A stretch of 6,468 nucleotides of DNA from an uncultured Lachnospiraceae bacterium (GTDB taxonomy: Bacteria > Bacillota > Clostridia > Lachnospirales > Lachnospiraceae). This document shows positions 1 through 6,468 of this stretch, one piece after another. The notes beneath the pieces were generated by a model. That model was not told the DNA's origin, did not search any database, and saw only the letters and a program-made list of their open reading frames with translations. The translations under genes and the position numbers were made by a program. The stretch lies in contig CACZQX010000076.1 in the NCBI GenBank assembly GCA_902783445.1, positions 1 to 6,468 on the forward strand, given 5' to 3'. The stretch's first letter is position 1; every line of letters begins with the position of its first letter.

Positions 1-633
1 GATATTAATATATCAAAATCCTTGTTAAAAGAAGCACTCTCTGAAAGCGTAAAAGACACATATAATATGGTTTCCGTCGATGGTGATACTTCCACAAACG
101 ACACGGTTCTTTTGCTGGCAAACGGAGAGGCCGGAAATGACGAAATAACAACAAAAGACGAAAACTATGAAAAGTTTTTGGAAGCTCTAAACTTTGTAAA
201 TACAACACTTGCAAAGAAAATTGCCGGTGACGGTGAAGGAGCAACGGCTCTTTTCGAAGTGAAAGTTGTGGGGGCCGCATCAAAAGAAGATGCCGTAACC
301 TTAAGTAAATCAATAGTTACATCATCTCTTACCAAAGCGGCTATTTACGGACATGATGCAAATTGGGGCAGAATCCTTTGCGCAATGGGCTATTCGGGCG
401 TGGTATTCGATCCCGAAAAGGTTGATTTATTCTTTGAAAGCGCCAATGGTAAAATCCAAATCGTTAAAGACGGAACGGCGACCGATTACAGTGAAGAAGA
501 AGCAACAAAGATTTTATCCGTCGATGCGGTTACGGCCATTGCTGATGTTAAAATGGGTGATAAATGCGCAACCGCTTGGGGATGCGACTTGACTCATGAG
601 TATGTATCCATTAATGCGGATTACAGATCATAA
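1..633 (+). CDS. argJ: Arginine biosynthesis protein ArgJ (glutamate N-acetyltransferase / possible amino-acid acetyltransferase), C-terminal part
   Basis: ArgJ moves the acetyl group from N-acetylornithine to glutamate, releasing ornithine and regenerating N-acetylglutamate in the cytoplasm; some members also use acetyl-CoA. The frame is open from base 1, so the gene is cut by the window edge and the TTG at 22 is not its start. The 210 visible residues match the family's beta chain: VDGDTSTNDTVLLLANG near residues 25-41, a segment AAIYGHDANWGRILCAMGYS around 114-133, and the C-terminus DLTHEYVSINADYRS. ArgJ precursors cut themselves before a Thr in an ATML motif. That site and the catalytic Thr should lie only about ten residues left of the window, so they cannot be checked here. 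argB follows after 42 nt. Whether the enzyme is mono- or bifunctional cannot be told from sequence. Confidence 0.95.
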   Translation, partial: DINISKSLLKEALSESVKDTYNMVSVDGDTSTNDTVLLLANGEAGNDEITTKDENYEKFLEALNFVNTTLAKKIAGDGEGATALFEVKVVGAASKEDAVTLSKSIVTSSLTKAAIYGHDANWGRILCAMGYSGVVFDPEKVDLFFESANGKIQIVKDGTATDYSEEEATKILSVDAVTAIADVKMGDKCATAWGCDLTHEYVSINADYRS

Positions 634-675
634 TCATTTGATGTTTAGACAATATATCAAAAAGAGGTTAGAAAA

Positions 676-1569
676 ATGAACAAAGACGAAATGCAGATGT
701 ATCTTGATAAAGCCGGCGTTTTGATTGAAGCGCTTCCATACATTCAAAAATTCAACAGAAAAGTAATAGTTATAAAATACGGCGGCTCGGCTATGGTGGA
801 TGACAAGCTGAAAGAAAGCGTAATACAAGATGTTACCCTTCTTAAACTTGTTGGCTTTAAACCGGTAATCGTTCACGGTGGCGGTAACGAAATCAGCTCA
901 TGGCTTGGAAAAGTCGGCATGGAAGCCAAGTTTAAAAACGGACTTCGTGTTACGGATGAGCCAACCATGGAAGTTGCGGAAATGGTATTGAATAAGGTTA
1001 ACAAAAGCCTTGTAACCATGGTTCAGGGCCTTGGAATCAAGGCAATCGGAATCAGCGGCAAAGACGGTGGCCTTTTGCAGGTTGACAAAAAATATGCCGG
1101 CGGCGAGGATATAGGCTTTGTGGGAGAAGTAAAGAAAGTAAACGCATCCGTTATTACGGATTTGCTTGAAAAAGACTTTCTTCCGATTGTTTGCCCTATC
1201 GGAATGGATGATAATTTTAATACATATAATATTAATGCCGATGATGCGGCACAGGCCATCGCGCAGGAAATGAAGGCCGAAAAGCTTGCATTTTTAACGG
1301 ATATCGAAGGTGTTTACAAGGATTATGATGATAAATCATCGCTTATTCCGGTGCTTACGCCAAGCGAAGCAAGAAAGCTTATTGAAGAAGGTTCCATACA
1401 AGGGGGCATGCTTCCTAAGGTTAACAATTGTATTAATGCGGTGGAAGCGGGCGTTTCAAGAGTGCATATCGTTGACGGAAGGGTACCTCATTGTTTGCTT
1501 CTTGAGATGTTTACAAAACAAGGTATCGGAACAATGTTTGTAAAAGAAAAAACAGACGAAGAAAGGTAA
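676..1569 (+). CDS. argB: Acetylglutamate kinase, probably arginine-feedback-sensitive type
   Basis: This kinase phosphorylates N-acetylglutamate with ATP to N-acetylglutamyl-phosphate, the second step of arginine synthesis. The 297-residue length fits the family. Visible motifs are KYGGSAM (34-40, phosphate-binding Lys34), the glycine loop HGGG (67-70), RVTD (91-94, substrate-binding Arg), NINADDAAQAIAQEMKAEK in the nucleotide half, and GGMLPKV with Lys248, the position of the conserved active-site lysine. About 25 residues precede the first strand and include the helix ALPYIQKF. The C-terminus has PHCLLLEMFTKQGIGTMF. In known enzymes, such an N-terminal helix and this type of C-terminal segment go with hexamers inhibited by arginine. 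This fits a pathway with ArgJ recycling, where this step is the usual control point. ATG 676 is chosen because AAAGAGG (661-667) lies 8 nt upstream. Confidence 0.96.
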   Translation: MNKDEMQMYLDKAGVLIEALPYIQKFNRKVIVIKYGGSAMVDDKLKESVIQDVTLLKLVGFKPVIVHGGGNEISSWLGKVGMEAKFKNGLRVTDEPTMEVAEMVLNKVNKSLVTMVQGLGIKAIGISGKDGGLLQVDKKYAGGEDIGFVGEVKKVNASVITDLLEKDFLPIVCPIGMDDNFNTYNINADDAAQAIAQEMKAEKLAFLTDIEGVYKDYDDKSSLIPVLTPSEARKLIEEGSIQGGMLPKVNNCINAVEAGVSRVHIVDGRVPHCLLLEMFTKQGIGTMFVKEKTDEER

Positions 1570-1585
1570 TTGGCAGGTAATAATT

Positions 1586-2767
1586 ATGACAACAAAAGAA
1601 TACATCGAAAACGGCGAAAAATATTTAATGCATACATATAACAGATATCAAGTTGTTTTGGAAAAAGGCGACGGTGTCTATCTTTATGATACGGATGGTA
1701 AAAAATATCTGGATTTCAATGCGGGCATTGCGGTTTATGCCCTCGGTTACAACAATAAAGAATATAATGATGCATTAAAAAATCAGATAGACAATTTGCT
1801 TCATACATCAAACTACTACTACAGCGCTCCTACAGCTGAAGCCGCAAGAAAAGTATGCGAAGCCAGCGGCATGGAAAAAGTATTTTTTACAAATTCCGGA
1901 GCTGAAGCAATAGAAGGAGCCTTAAAAATCGCAAAAAAATATGCTAAAAATAAAAATCATGAAATAATTGCCATGAAACACTCATTCCACGGACGTACCA
2001 TCGGTGCCTTGTCCGCAACGGGAAATGAGCATTACAGAGAGGCTTTCAATCCTCTTGTTCCAAACATTAAGTTCGCTGAGTTTAATAATCTTGACAGCGT
2101 AAAAGAACTTGTAAATTCCAATACATGTGCTATTATTTTAGAGACAGTACAGGGCGAAGGCGGAATCTATCCCGCAAGCGCGGAATTCATTAAAGGTGTG
2201 CGCAAAATCTGCGATGACAATGATTTAATCATGATTGCGGATGAGGTTCAATGCGGCATGGGTAGAACCGGAAAAATGTATGCTTATCAGCATTTTGATG
2301 TCCTTCCGGATGTTGTTTGCACAGCCAAGGCCTTGGGATGCGGTGTACCTGTAGGTGCATTCCTTGCAAGAGGAAAAGCAAAAGATGTTTTGGTTCCGGG
2401 AGATCACGGAAGCACTTACGGCGGAAATCCTTTTGTAACATGTGCTGTTTCAACGGTTTTTGATTTGTTTGAAAAATATAATGTTTTGGACAATGTTAAC
2501 AAAGTATCGAAATATTTGGAAGAAAAGCTTGACGGACTTGTATCGGAATTCGATATAGTTGACAGCCGCAGAGGTTTGGGCTTTATGCAGGGCCTTGTTT
2601 TAAAAGAGAATCTTGCGGGAAAAGTTGTTTCCGAAGCTTTGGAAAAGGGCCTTATTATAATAACAGCCGGCGCAAATGTTGTTCGCTTTGTTCCGCCGCT
2701 TGTTATCAAAGAAGAAAACGTTGATGAGATGATCGGTATTTTAAGGGTGATTTTAAAAGAAATTTAA
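1586..2767 (+). CDS. argD: Acetylornithine aminotransferase
   Basis: A class-III, pyridoxal-phosphate-dependent aminotransferase that converts N-acetylglutamate semialdehyde plus glutamate to N-acetylornithine and 2-oxoglutarate. At 393 residues it has the normal length. It shows the N-terminal YLYDTDGKKYLDFNAGIAV segment, the phosphate-binding NSGAEAIEGALK (103-114), SFHGRTIGALSATG (133-146), the ETVQGEGG loop (186-193), DEVQCGMGRTGK (219-230) with the cofactor-contacting Asp219, the Schiff-base lysine Lys248 in CTAKALGCGVP, and STYGGNPF. No key residue is missing. It begins 16 nt after argB, with a modest SD (GGCAGG, about 1572-1577), so translation may be partly coupled to argB. Related class-III enzymes such as ornithine aminotransferase share the fold, but the argJ-argB context makes the acetylornithine role very likely. 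Confidence 0.95.
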   Translation: MTTKEYIENGEKYLMHTYNRYQVVLEKGDGVYLYDTDGKKYLDFNAGIAVYALGYNNKEYNDALKNQIDNLLHTSNYYYSAPTAEAARKVCEASGMEKVFFTNSGAEAIEGALKIAKKYAKNKNHEIIAMKHSFHGRTIGALSATGNEHYREAFNPLVPNIKFAEFNNLDSVKELVNSNTCAIILETVQGEGGIYPASAEFIKGVRKICDDNDLIMIADEVQCGMGRTGKMYAYQHFDVLPDVVCTAKALGCGVPVGAFLARGKAKDVLVPGDHGSTYGGNPFVTCAVSTVFDLFEKYNVLDNVNKVSKYLEEKLDGLVSEFDIVDSRRGLGFMQGLVLKENLAGKVVSEALEKGLIIITAGANVVRFVPPLVIKEENVDEMIGILRVILKEI

Positions 2768-2771
2768 AGGA
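2766..2771 (+). promoter_or_regulatory. Ribosome binding site overlapping the argD stop codon
   Basis: AAAGGA begins within the argD stop TAA (2765-2767) and lies 8 nt before the ATG at 2780. This fixes the start of the solute-binding-like protein. It also leaves no room for a terminator or promoter between the two genes, implying co-transcription and possible translational coupling. Confidence 0.75.
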
Positions 2772-2779
2772 ATTCTTAT

Positions 2780-4039
2780 ATGATTAAAAAAATTCAGGGT
2801 TTAGTGGCCATGATTATAGTGGCATCGGTATTCTTTTGGTGTTATCATTCCTATGCTCAAAACAGGGAAGAGATAATGCCGAAGGAAGAAATCGAAAAAG
2901 AAATCGAAATGGAAACATCAAGTGCGGATGTTGTTATTTGGTATTCGGATTCAGCGCTTGAGAACTATTTAAAAGATATCTCGGAAACTTATTTTAAGAA
3001 AAACAATGTTTCGGTGGCTGCCATTTATGTATCTTCCGTTGACTTTTTGGAGACGGTAAATAACATGAATATTAGCGGCAAAGGAGCGCCGGATATTTTT
3101 ATTACCGGTAGCGAAATGCTTGAAAAAGTATATTTGTCGGGACTTTATAAGGAAAACACGGATACAGACACTTACAATGGGGACAATTATCCTGAGATTG
3201 CGCTGAATTGCGTAACATATGAAGATCAGATGTTGGGATATCCCCTTTCGTTTAATGTGTCTTTTTTGGCTTGTAATATGGATAATACGGACTCGATTCC
3301 TAAAACCTTTGATGAAATATACAATTTCTCCAACAATTTTGTAAGTCCGGAAAATTCAAGCGTACAATCGATTATGGAATGGAATGTTTCGGATTTGGTT
3401 TATAATTATCCTTTTATAGCTGCTTATTTGAACCTTGGCGGTGAAAGCGGAATTGATTCTTCAAAAGTTGACCTTAACAACCAAAACGCCTTAAAAGCTT
3501 TAAAATACTATCAAAACTTAAATACTATATTTGCGGTTAACAAAAATTCTACGGAAGAGAATATTGAGGATGATTTTGTTAATCAAAAAACAGTTTTCGC
3601 TATTCTTGATTGCAACAGTGTTTCGAAGCTTGAAAAGGCTGAGTTCGATATAGATATAGCTGAATTTCCGGATTTGTCAAATAGCTTAAAAACTAAGTCT
3701 CTTTCGGAAACAAGCATTTTGATTATCAATCCTTACACAAAAAATGCCGAAAAGGCTCAGGATGTTGCAAAGTTTATGACTTTCGACTATGCCGATAAAA
3801 TGTACGAAAAAGGCGGTTTGCAATGCTGCAGGTTCCTTAAGGATTACGCAAACGGTTTTAATGAAAAAATAATCGGCTTTTATGAAGAGTCCACAAGTTT
3901 GCCTAAATTCAGAGTTACCGGGGATTATTGGTTAAGTCTTCAAAACATGCTAAACAGTGTTTGGAACGGTGGAGATGCCGAAGAAGAACTTAATGCTTTG
4001 CAGACCGGAATCAAAGAAAAAATGCAGATTTATAAATAA
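2780..4039 (+). CDS. Orphan extracellular solute-binding-like protein (MalE-type fold), membrane-anchored or secreted
   Basis: This 419-residue protein resembles the type-2 (maltose-like) substrate-binding proteins of ABC importers, but I do not recognise its ligand. Lys3-Lys4 precede a hydrophobic stretch (about 8-21). A possible signal peptidase I site follows Ser-Tyr-Ala26. The only Cys in this part (Cys21, in FFWC) does not make a proper lipobox, so it is probably not a classical lipoprotein. A charged linker rich in Glu/Lys (about 29-45) leads to the mature domain, which opens with DVVIWYSDSALENYLKDISE, like the first strand and helix of such proteins. It continues with GAPDIFITGSEML, LGYPLSFNVSFLACNMDN and a family-like C-terminus (WLSLQNMLNSVWNGG). 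No permease or ATPase gene adjoins. The gene trails argD by 12 nt and probably shares its transcript. It could supply a distant transporter or act as a sensor or surface-binding protein. The fold assignment is fairly safe; the function is open. Confidence 0.75.
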   Translation: MIKKIQGLVAMIIVASVFFWCYHSYAQNREEIMPKEEIEKEIEMETSSADVVIWYSDSALENYLKDISETYFKKNNVSVAAIYVSSVDFLETVNNMNISGKGAPDIFITGSEMLEKVYLSGLYKENTDTDTYNGDNYPEIALNCVTYEDQMLGYPLSFNVSFLACNMDNTDSIPKTFDEIYNFSNNFVSPENSSVQSIMEWNVSDLVYNYPFIAAYLNLGGESGIDSSKVDLNNQNALKALKYYQNLNTIFAVNKNSTEENIEDDFVNQKTVFAILDCNSVSKLEKAEFDIDIAEFPDLSNSLKTKSLSETSILIINPYTKNAEKAQDVAKFMTFDYADKMYEKGGLQCCRFLKDYANGFNEKIIGFYEESTSLPKFRVTGDYWLSLQNMLNSVWNGGDAEEELNALQTGIKEKMQIYK

Positions 4040-4047
4040 TTATTTTG

Positions 4048-4076
4048 TTGCCAGTTTTGGGATTATTATGTAGAAT
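4048..4076 (+). promoter_or_regulatory. Sigma-A-type promoter upstream of comEA
   Basis: TTGCCA (4048-4053) and TAGAAT (4071-4076) each differ from consensus at one base and are separated by exactly 17 nt. The start of transcription would fall near 4083, leaving a leader of about 35 nt with the SD before the GTG at 4118. The site sits just after the stop of the preceding gene, as expected for a new transcription unit carrying comEA and perhaps the two-component genes. Confidence 0.65.
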
Positions 4077-4104
4077 ATAAGTGTCCTTAGGTTATTTTCC
4101 TTGG

Positions 4105-4111
4105 AAAGAGG
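4105..4111 (+). promoter_or_regulatory. Ribosome binding site selecting a GTG start for comEA
   Basis: AAAGAGG lies 6 nt before GTG 4118. No better-placed ATG exists, and the resulting protein begins with a basic segment and a membrane helix as expected, so the non-ATG start is supported. Confidence 0.7.
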
Positions 4112-4117
4112 AAAAGA

Positions 4118-4690
4118 GTGAAATTTAATAAAAAAATCTTATTTGCATTGATTGCGATATGTTTTATTGTTCTTGGATTATTCTATGTTAATTCCGGCAG
4201 TGAAAATGAAGATTATTCCTTGTCGCAGGATGATGAAATTGAATACGAAAGTGCAGAGAGCGAAATTACGGAAAAATCCGTGATTTATGTTCATGTTTGC
4301 GGTCAGGTTAATAATCCGGGCGTATTCGAATTGGAAAGCGGAAGCAGGGTTTTTGCGGCTATCGAAGCGGCCGGGGGAATAAGCGAATTTGCCGATACAC
4401 AGAGCATTAATTTGGCAAAAGAGATAAAAGACGGAGAACAAATATATATTCCGGAAATAGGGGAGCAAGCAAACGAATCCGGAGCTTTGGCATCGGATGG
4501 TTTGCTAAATATCAACACGGCATCGGCGGATGAACTTACAACGCTTCCGGGTATAGGTCAGTCAAGAGCAAAAACCATTATAGATTACAGAGAAAAGAAC
4601 GGTGGATTTTCGGCAATTGAAGATATTATGAATGTCACGGGCATTAAAGATGCTTCATTTGCCAAAATTAAAGATTTAATAAAAGTATAA
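4118..4690 (+). CDS. comEA: ComEA-type competence protein: membrane anchor, SLBB domain and helix-hairpin-helix DNA-binding domain
   Basis: ComEA is the membrane-bound, outward-facing receptor that binds double-stranded DNA during natural transformation and passes it to the ComEC channel. The 190-residue protein has Lys-rich residues 2-6, one transmembrane helix (about 7-24), and an acidic low-complexity linker (about 28-52). An SLBB-type domain follows (about 54-112) with VHVCGQVNNPGVFELESG and KDGEQIYIP. A C-terminal helix-hairpin-helix domain (129-190) starts LLNINTASADELTTLPGIG, with hairpins at LPGIG (143-147) and VTGIK (173-177). This domain order and the length are those of Gram-positive ComEA. 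The gene starts with GTG and probably has its own promoter. The response regulator follows after 29 nt. No other competence gene is visible in the window, so active transformation cannot be claimed; a role in DNA binding at the cell surface is well supported. Confidence 0.9.
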   Translation: MKFNKKILFALIAICFIVLGLFYVNSGSENEDYSLSQDDEIEYESAESEITEKSVIYVHVCGQVNNPGVFELESGSRVFAAIEAAGGISEFADTQSINLAKEIKDGEQIYIPEIGEQANESGALASDGLLNINTASADELTTLPGIGQSRAKTIIDYREKNGGFSAIEDIMNVTGIKDASFAKIKDLIKV

Positions 4691-4706
4691 ATGTATAATT
4701 AGGGTT

Positions 4707-4713
4707 AAAGGAG
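4707..4713 (+). promoter_or_regulatory. Strong ribosome binding site of the response regulator
   Basis: AAAGGAG, close to the consensus, lies 6 nt before ATG 4720. This is the strongest SD of the window, suggesting efficient translation of the regulator relative to its partner kinase, which has no obvious SD. Confidence 0.75.
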
Positions 4714-4719
4714 AATGTA

Positions 4720-5409
4720 ATGGCCGGTAAAGTCCTTGTGGTAGACGATGAAAAAATGATAGTTAAGGGGCTGAAATTCAGTATTGAGCAGGATGGCTAT
4801 GAAGTCGATTGCGCATACGATGGCGAAGAAGCGGTGAAGTGCGCGAAATCTTGCGAATACTGCGTTGTTTTGCTTGACGTAATGCTTCCGAAACTTGATG
4901 GCTTTGAGGTTTTGAGGCAAATCAGAGAATTTTCGGATATGCCTGTTATTATGCTTACGGCAAAAGGCGATGATATGGATAAAATCCTTGGTCTGGATTA
5001 CGGCGCCGATGACTATATTACAAAGCCTTTCAATGTGCTTGAAGTTAAAGCCAGAATGAAAGCCATAATGCGCAGAAGCGCAAAACATTCCGACGATAAG
5101 GAACAGCCAAAGGAAGTTATAAGCAAGGATATGCGTCTTGATTTGGAAGGAAGACGCCTCTATATAAAGAATAACGAAATCAATCTTACGGCAAAAGAGT
5201 TTGATTTGCTTGAGCTTTTATGCACAAATCCAAACAAAGTATACAGCCGTGAGAAACTTCTCAGTCTTGTATGGGGTTATGAATACCCGGGTGATGCAAG
5301 AACTGTCGATGTTCACGTTAGAAGACTTCGTGAAAAAATAGAATCAAATCCTAAAGAACCTAAATATGTTCATACTAAGTGGGGAGTTGGTTATTATTTT
5401 AAGGACTAA
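4720..5409 (+). CDS. OmpR/PhoB-family response regulator
   Basis: A cytoplasmic DNA-binding regulator activated by phosphorylation, presumably by the kinase encoded next to it. The receiver domain (about 1-115) has the acidic pair Asp9-Asp10, phospho-acceptor Asp53 in VVLLDVMLPKLDG, Thr80 in PVIMLTAKG and Lys102 in DDYITKPF, so all catalytic positions are intact. A linker (about 118-132) leads to a winged-helix domain with LTAKEFDLLELL, SREKLLSLVWGYEY, the recognition helix region RTVDVHVRRLREKIE (about 194-208) and the wing KWGVGYYFKD. The length of 229 residues is typical. It resembles WalR/PhoP-like regulators of Firmicutes, but its targets cannot be read from the sequence. comEA ends 29 nt upstream with no convincing terminator between, so the two genes may share a transcript. 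Confidence 0.94.
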   Translation: MAGKVLVVDDEKMIVKGLKFSIEQDGYEVDCAYDGEEAVKCAKSCEYCVVLLDVMLPKLDGFEVLRQIREFSDMPVIMLTAKGDDMDKILGLDYGADDYITKPFNVLEVKARMKAIMRRSAKHSDDKEQPKEVISKDMRLDLEGRRLYIKNNEINLTAKEFDLLELLCTNPNKVYSREKLLSLVWGYEYPGDARTVDVHVRRLREKIESNPKEPKYVHTKWGVGYYFKD

Positions 5410-5443
5410 TAATTTTACAATTCACAACAGATATATTAAAAGC

Positions 5444-6468
5444 ATGCGCTTTGCGGTGCTTTTAATTCTTATTGTTGCCGGAATTATCCCACTTATACTC
5501 TTTAATTTGGTTTATGTGTCTTCAACCAAAAGTCAGCTCATAGACAAGCGTATCGAGCTTCTTTCCAAGCAATGCACTGTACTTAAAAACAGCATTATTT
5601 CGAAGGGTGATGTCAACAACCTGGATTATGAAATCACATCATTGTATGACAGCAGAATCGTTGTTATTGATAAAAGCTATAAGGTTGCCTGGGATTCATA
5701 TAATATTGACAGATCCAAATATTGTATTTCAAAGGCCGTAATAAATGCATTTAACGGAAGCGACCTAAAAAATTATGATTCGGATTACGAGCTTGTGGAA
5801 TTTGTGGTTGGCATGACAGCATCCGAAGAAGACAAGCCTTCTGCGGTTTTGTATGTTACATATTCCGTAAAAGATATTCAGACATCCGTAAATCAGTTGA
5901 TGATAAACGGAAATATTATGATATCGCTTTTTAGCGTGCTTATTGTTATTTTTGCAATTATTGTTGCGGAAAGATTCGTTAAGCCTCTAAAAAGAATAGA
6001 AGACGGCATCGAGCTTGCAACGGTGGGTGTTTTCGACAGAACCATTAAAGAATCCAGTTTTTCCGAAACAAAAAACATTGCGGATGCTTTTAACGGCTTG
6101 GTTGCAAAATTAGACGAATATGAAAATTCACGTCAAGAATTTGTTTCAAATGTATCACATGAGCTTAAAACACCTATAACTTCCATAAAAGTACTTGCTG
6201 ATGCCATAGTATCAAGGGAAGATGCTCCGGTTGAACTTTACAAAGAGTTTATGAGTGATATTGTTAGTGAAATCGACAGAGAAAATGATATAATAAACGA
6301 CCTTTTAACCTTAGTCAGAATGGACAAAAACGCTACGGGCTTAAATATGGAAAAGGTTAGTATCAACGATCTTATAGACCTTATATTAAAGCGAATTCAT
6401 CCGATTGCCGAAAGCAAAAACATAGAAGTCGTATACGAAAGCTTAAGGGAGGTTTATGCCGATGTAGA
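5444..6468 (+). CDS. Membrane sensor histidine kinase, 3' end outside window
   Basis: The N-terminal 341 codons of a two-component sensor kinase, probable partner of the preceding response regulator. Counting from ATG 5444: transmembrane helix 1 (about 4-25), an extracytoplasmic sensor region of about 125 residues (26-152) that may be PAS/Cache-like, helix 2 (about 156-175), HAMP linker from FVKPLKRIEDG (about 178-230), then the dimerisation/phosphotransfer domain with the H-box SNVSHELKTPITSIK and phospho-accepting His239. The second DHp helix (SEIDRENDIINDLLTLVRMD) is also seen. The ATP-binding N, G1 and G2 boxes would lie beyond the window. The frame is unbroken to the last base. The start is uncertain: ATG 5444 has no clear SD, and the same frame stays open upstream into the regulator gene, with ATG 5366 or TTG 5387 as alternatives. 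These would add residues such as TIHNRYIKS before helix 1. Confidence 0.92.
   Translation, partial: MRFAVLLILIVAGIIPLILFNLVYVSSTKSQLIDKRIELLSKQCTVLKNSIISKGDVNNLDYEITSLYDSRIVVIDKSYKVAWDSYNIDRSKYCISKAVINAFNGSDLKNYDSDYELVEFVVGMTASEEDKPSAVLYVTYSVKDIQTSVNQLMINGNIMISLFSVLIVIFAIIVAERFVKPLKRIEDGIELATVGVFDRTIKESSFSETKNIADAFNGLVAKLDEYENSRQEFVSNVSHELKTPITSIKVLADAIVSREDAPVELYKEFMSDIVSEIDRENDIINDLLTLVRMDKNATGLNMEKVSINDLIDLILKRIHPIAESKNIEVVYESLREVYADV

Noticed and set aside
22..24. TTG 22 as the start of a short separate gene
   Set aside because: The frame is open to base 1 and the residues before TTG continue a normal ArgJ sequence, so this is an internal codon of a truncated gene.
637..661. Inverted repeat TTTGAT / ATCAAA in the argJ-argB gap, as a possible hairpin
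   Set aside because: The stem is about 6-8 pairs, nearly all A-T, with a loop of roughly 9-13 nt and no U-run after it. It is too weak for a terminator and expected by chance in AT-rich spacers.
2416..2709. Minus-strand open frame of 97 codons opposite argD
   Set aside because: It overlaps conserved argD coding sequence, lacks a recognisable domain, and has no supporting SD that I could find.
4094..4107. Short palindrome TTTCCTTGGAAA just before comEA, as operator or terminator
   Set aside because: Five-base arms with a 2-nt centre cannot form a useful hairpin, and no known operator consensus is matched.
4694..4699. Perfect TATAAT in the comEA-regulator gap as a second promoter
   Set aside because: No acceptable -35 element lies at 16-18 nt (the matching position reads AAGATT), and the start point would fall at the ribosome binding site, leaving almost no leader. 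Minor activity cannot be excluded.
4705..5088. Minus-strand open frame of 127 codons opposite the response regulator
   Set aside because: It lies wholly within a clear response regulator gene on the other strand, and its composition (His/Phe-rich) is that of an antisense shadow with no domain.

Overview
The window is a compact run of seven genes, all on the + strand. It looks like chromosome from an anaerobic low-to-moderate GC Firmicute (Clostridia), most plausibly Lachnospiraceae. Three things suggest this: AT-leaning codon use, AAAGGAG/AGAGG-type Shine-Dalgarno (SD) sites, and a response regulator and histidine kinase of clostridial style. The taxon is inferred from general resemblance, not from a search.

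Region 1 (1-2767) is part of an arginine biosynthesis operon. It holds the 3' part of argJ (cut by the window edge), then complete argB and argD. Together they cover acetyl transfer/recycling, N-acetylglutamate phosphorylation and transamination to N-acetylornithine. Gaps are 42 and 16 nt. argC is not in view and would be expected upstream.

Region 2 (2780-4039) starts 12 nt after argD, and its ribosome binding site overlaps the argD stop codon. It encodes a membrane-anchored or secreted protein resembling ABC-transporter solute-binding proteins. No permease or ATPase gene is adjacent, so it is an orphan, apparently co-transcribed with the arg genes.

Region 3 (4040-6468) begins with a good sigma-A-type promoter in the 78-nt gap. 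It continues with a ComEA-type DNA-binding membrane protein (SLBB plus helix-hairpin-helix), an OmpR/PhoB-family response regulator, and a membrane sensor histidine kinase that runs off the right edge before its ATP-binding domain. The close spacing suggests one transcript linking a DNA-uptake-type protein with a two-component system.

No gene-free stretch exceeds 80 nt. I see no tRNA, rRNA, CRISPR array, mobile element, convincing terminator or long repeat. The families are familiar. The points worth a second look are the orphan binding protein, the comEA/two-component linkage and the unresolved start of the kinase. I found no clear evidence of a wholly new system.
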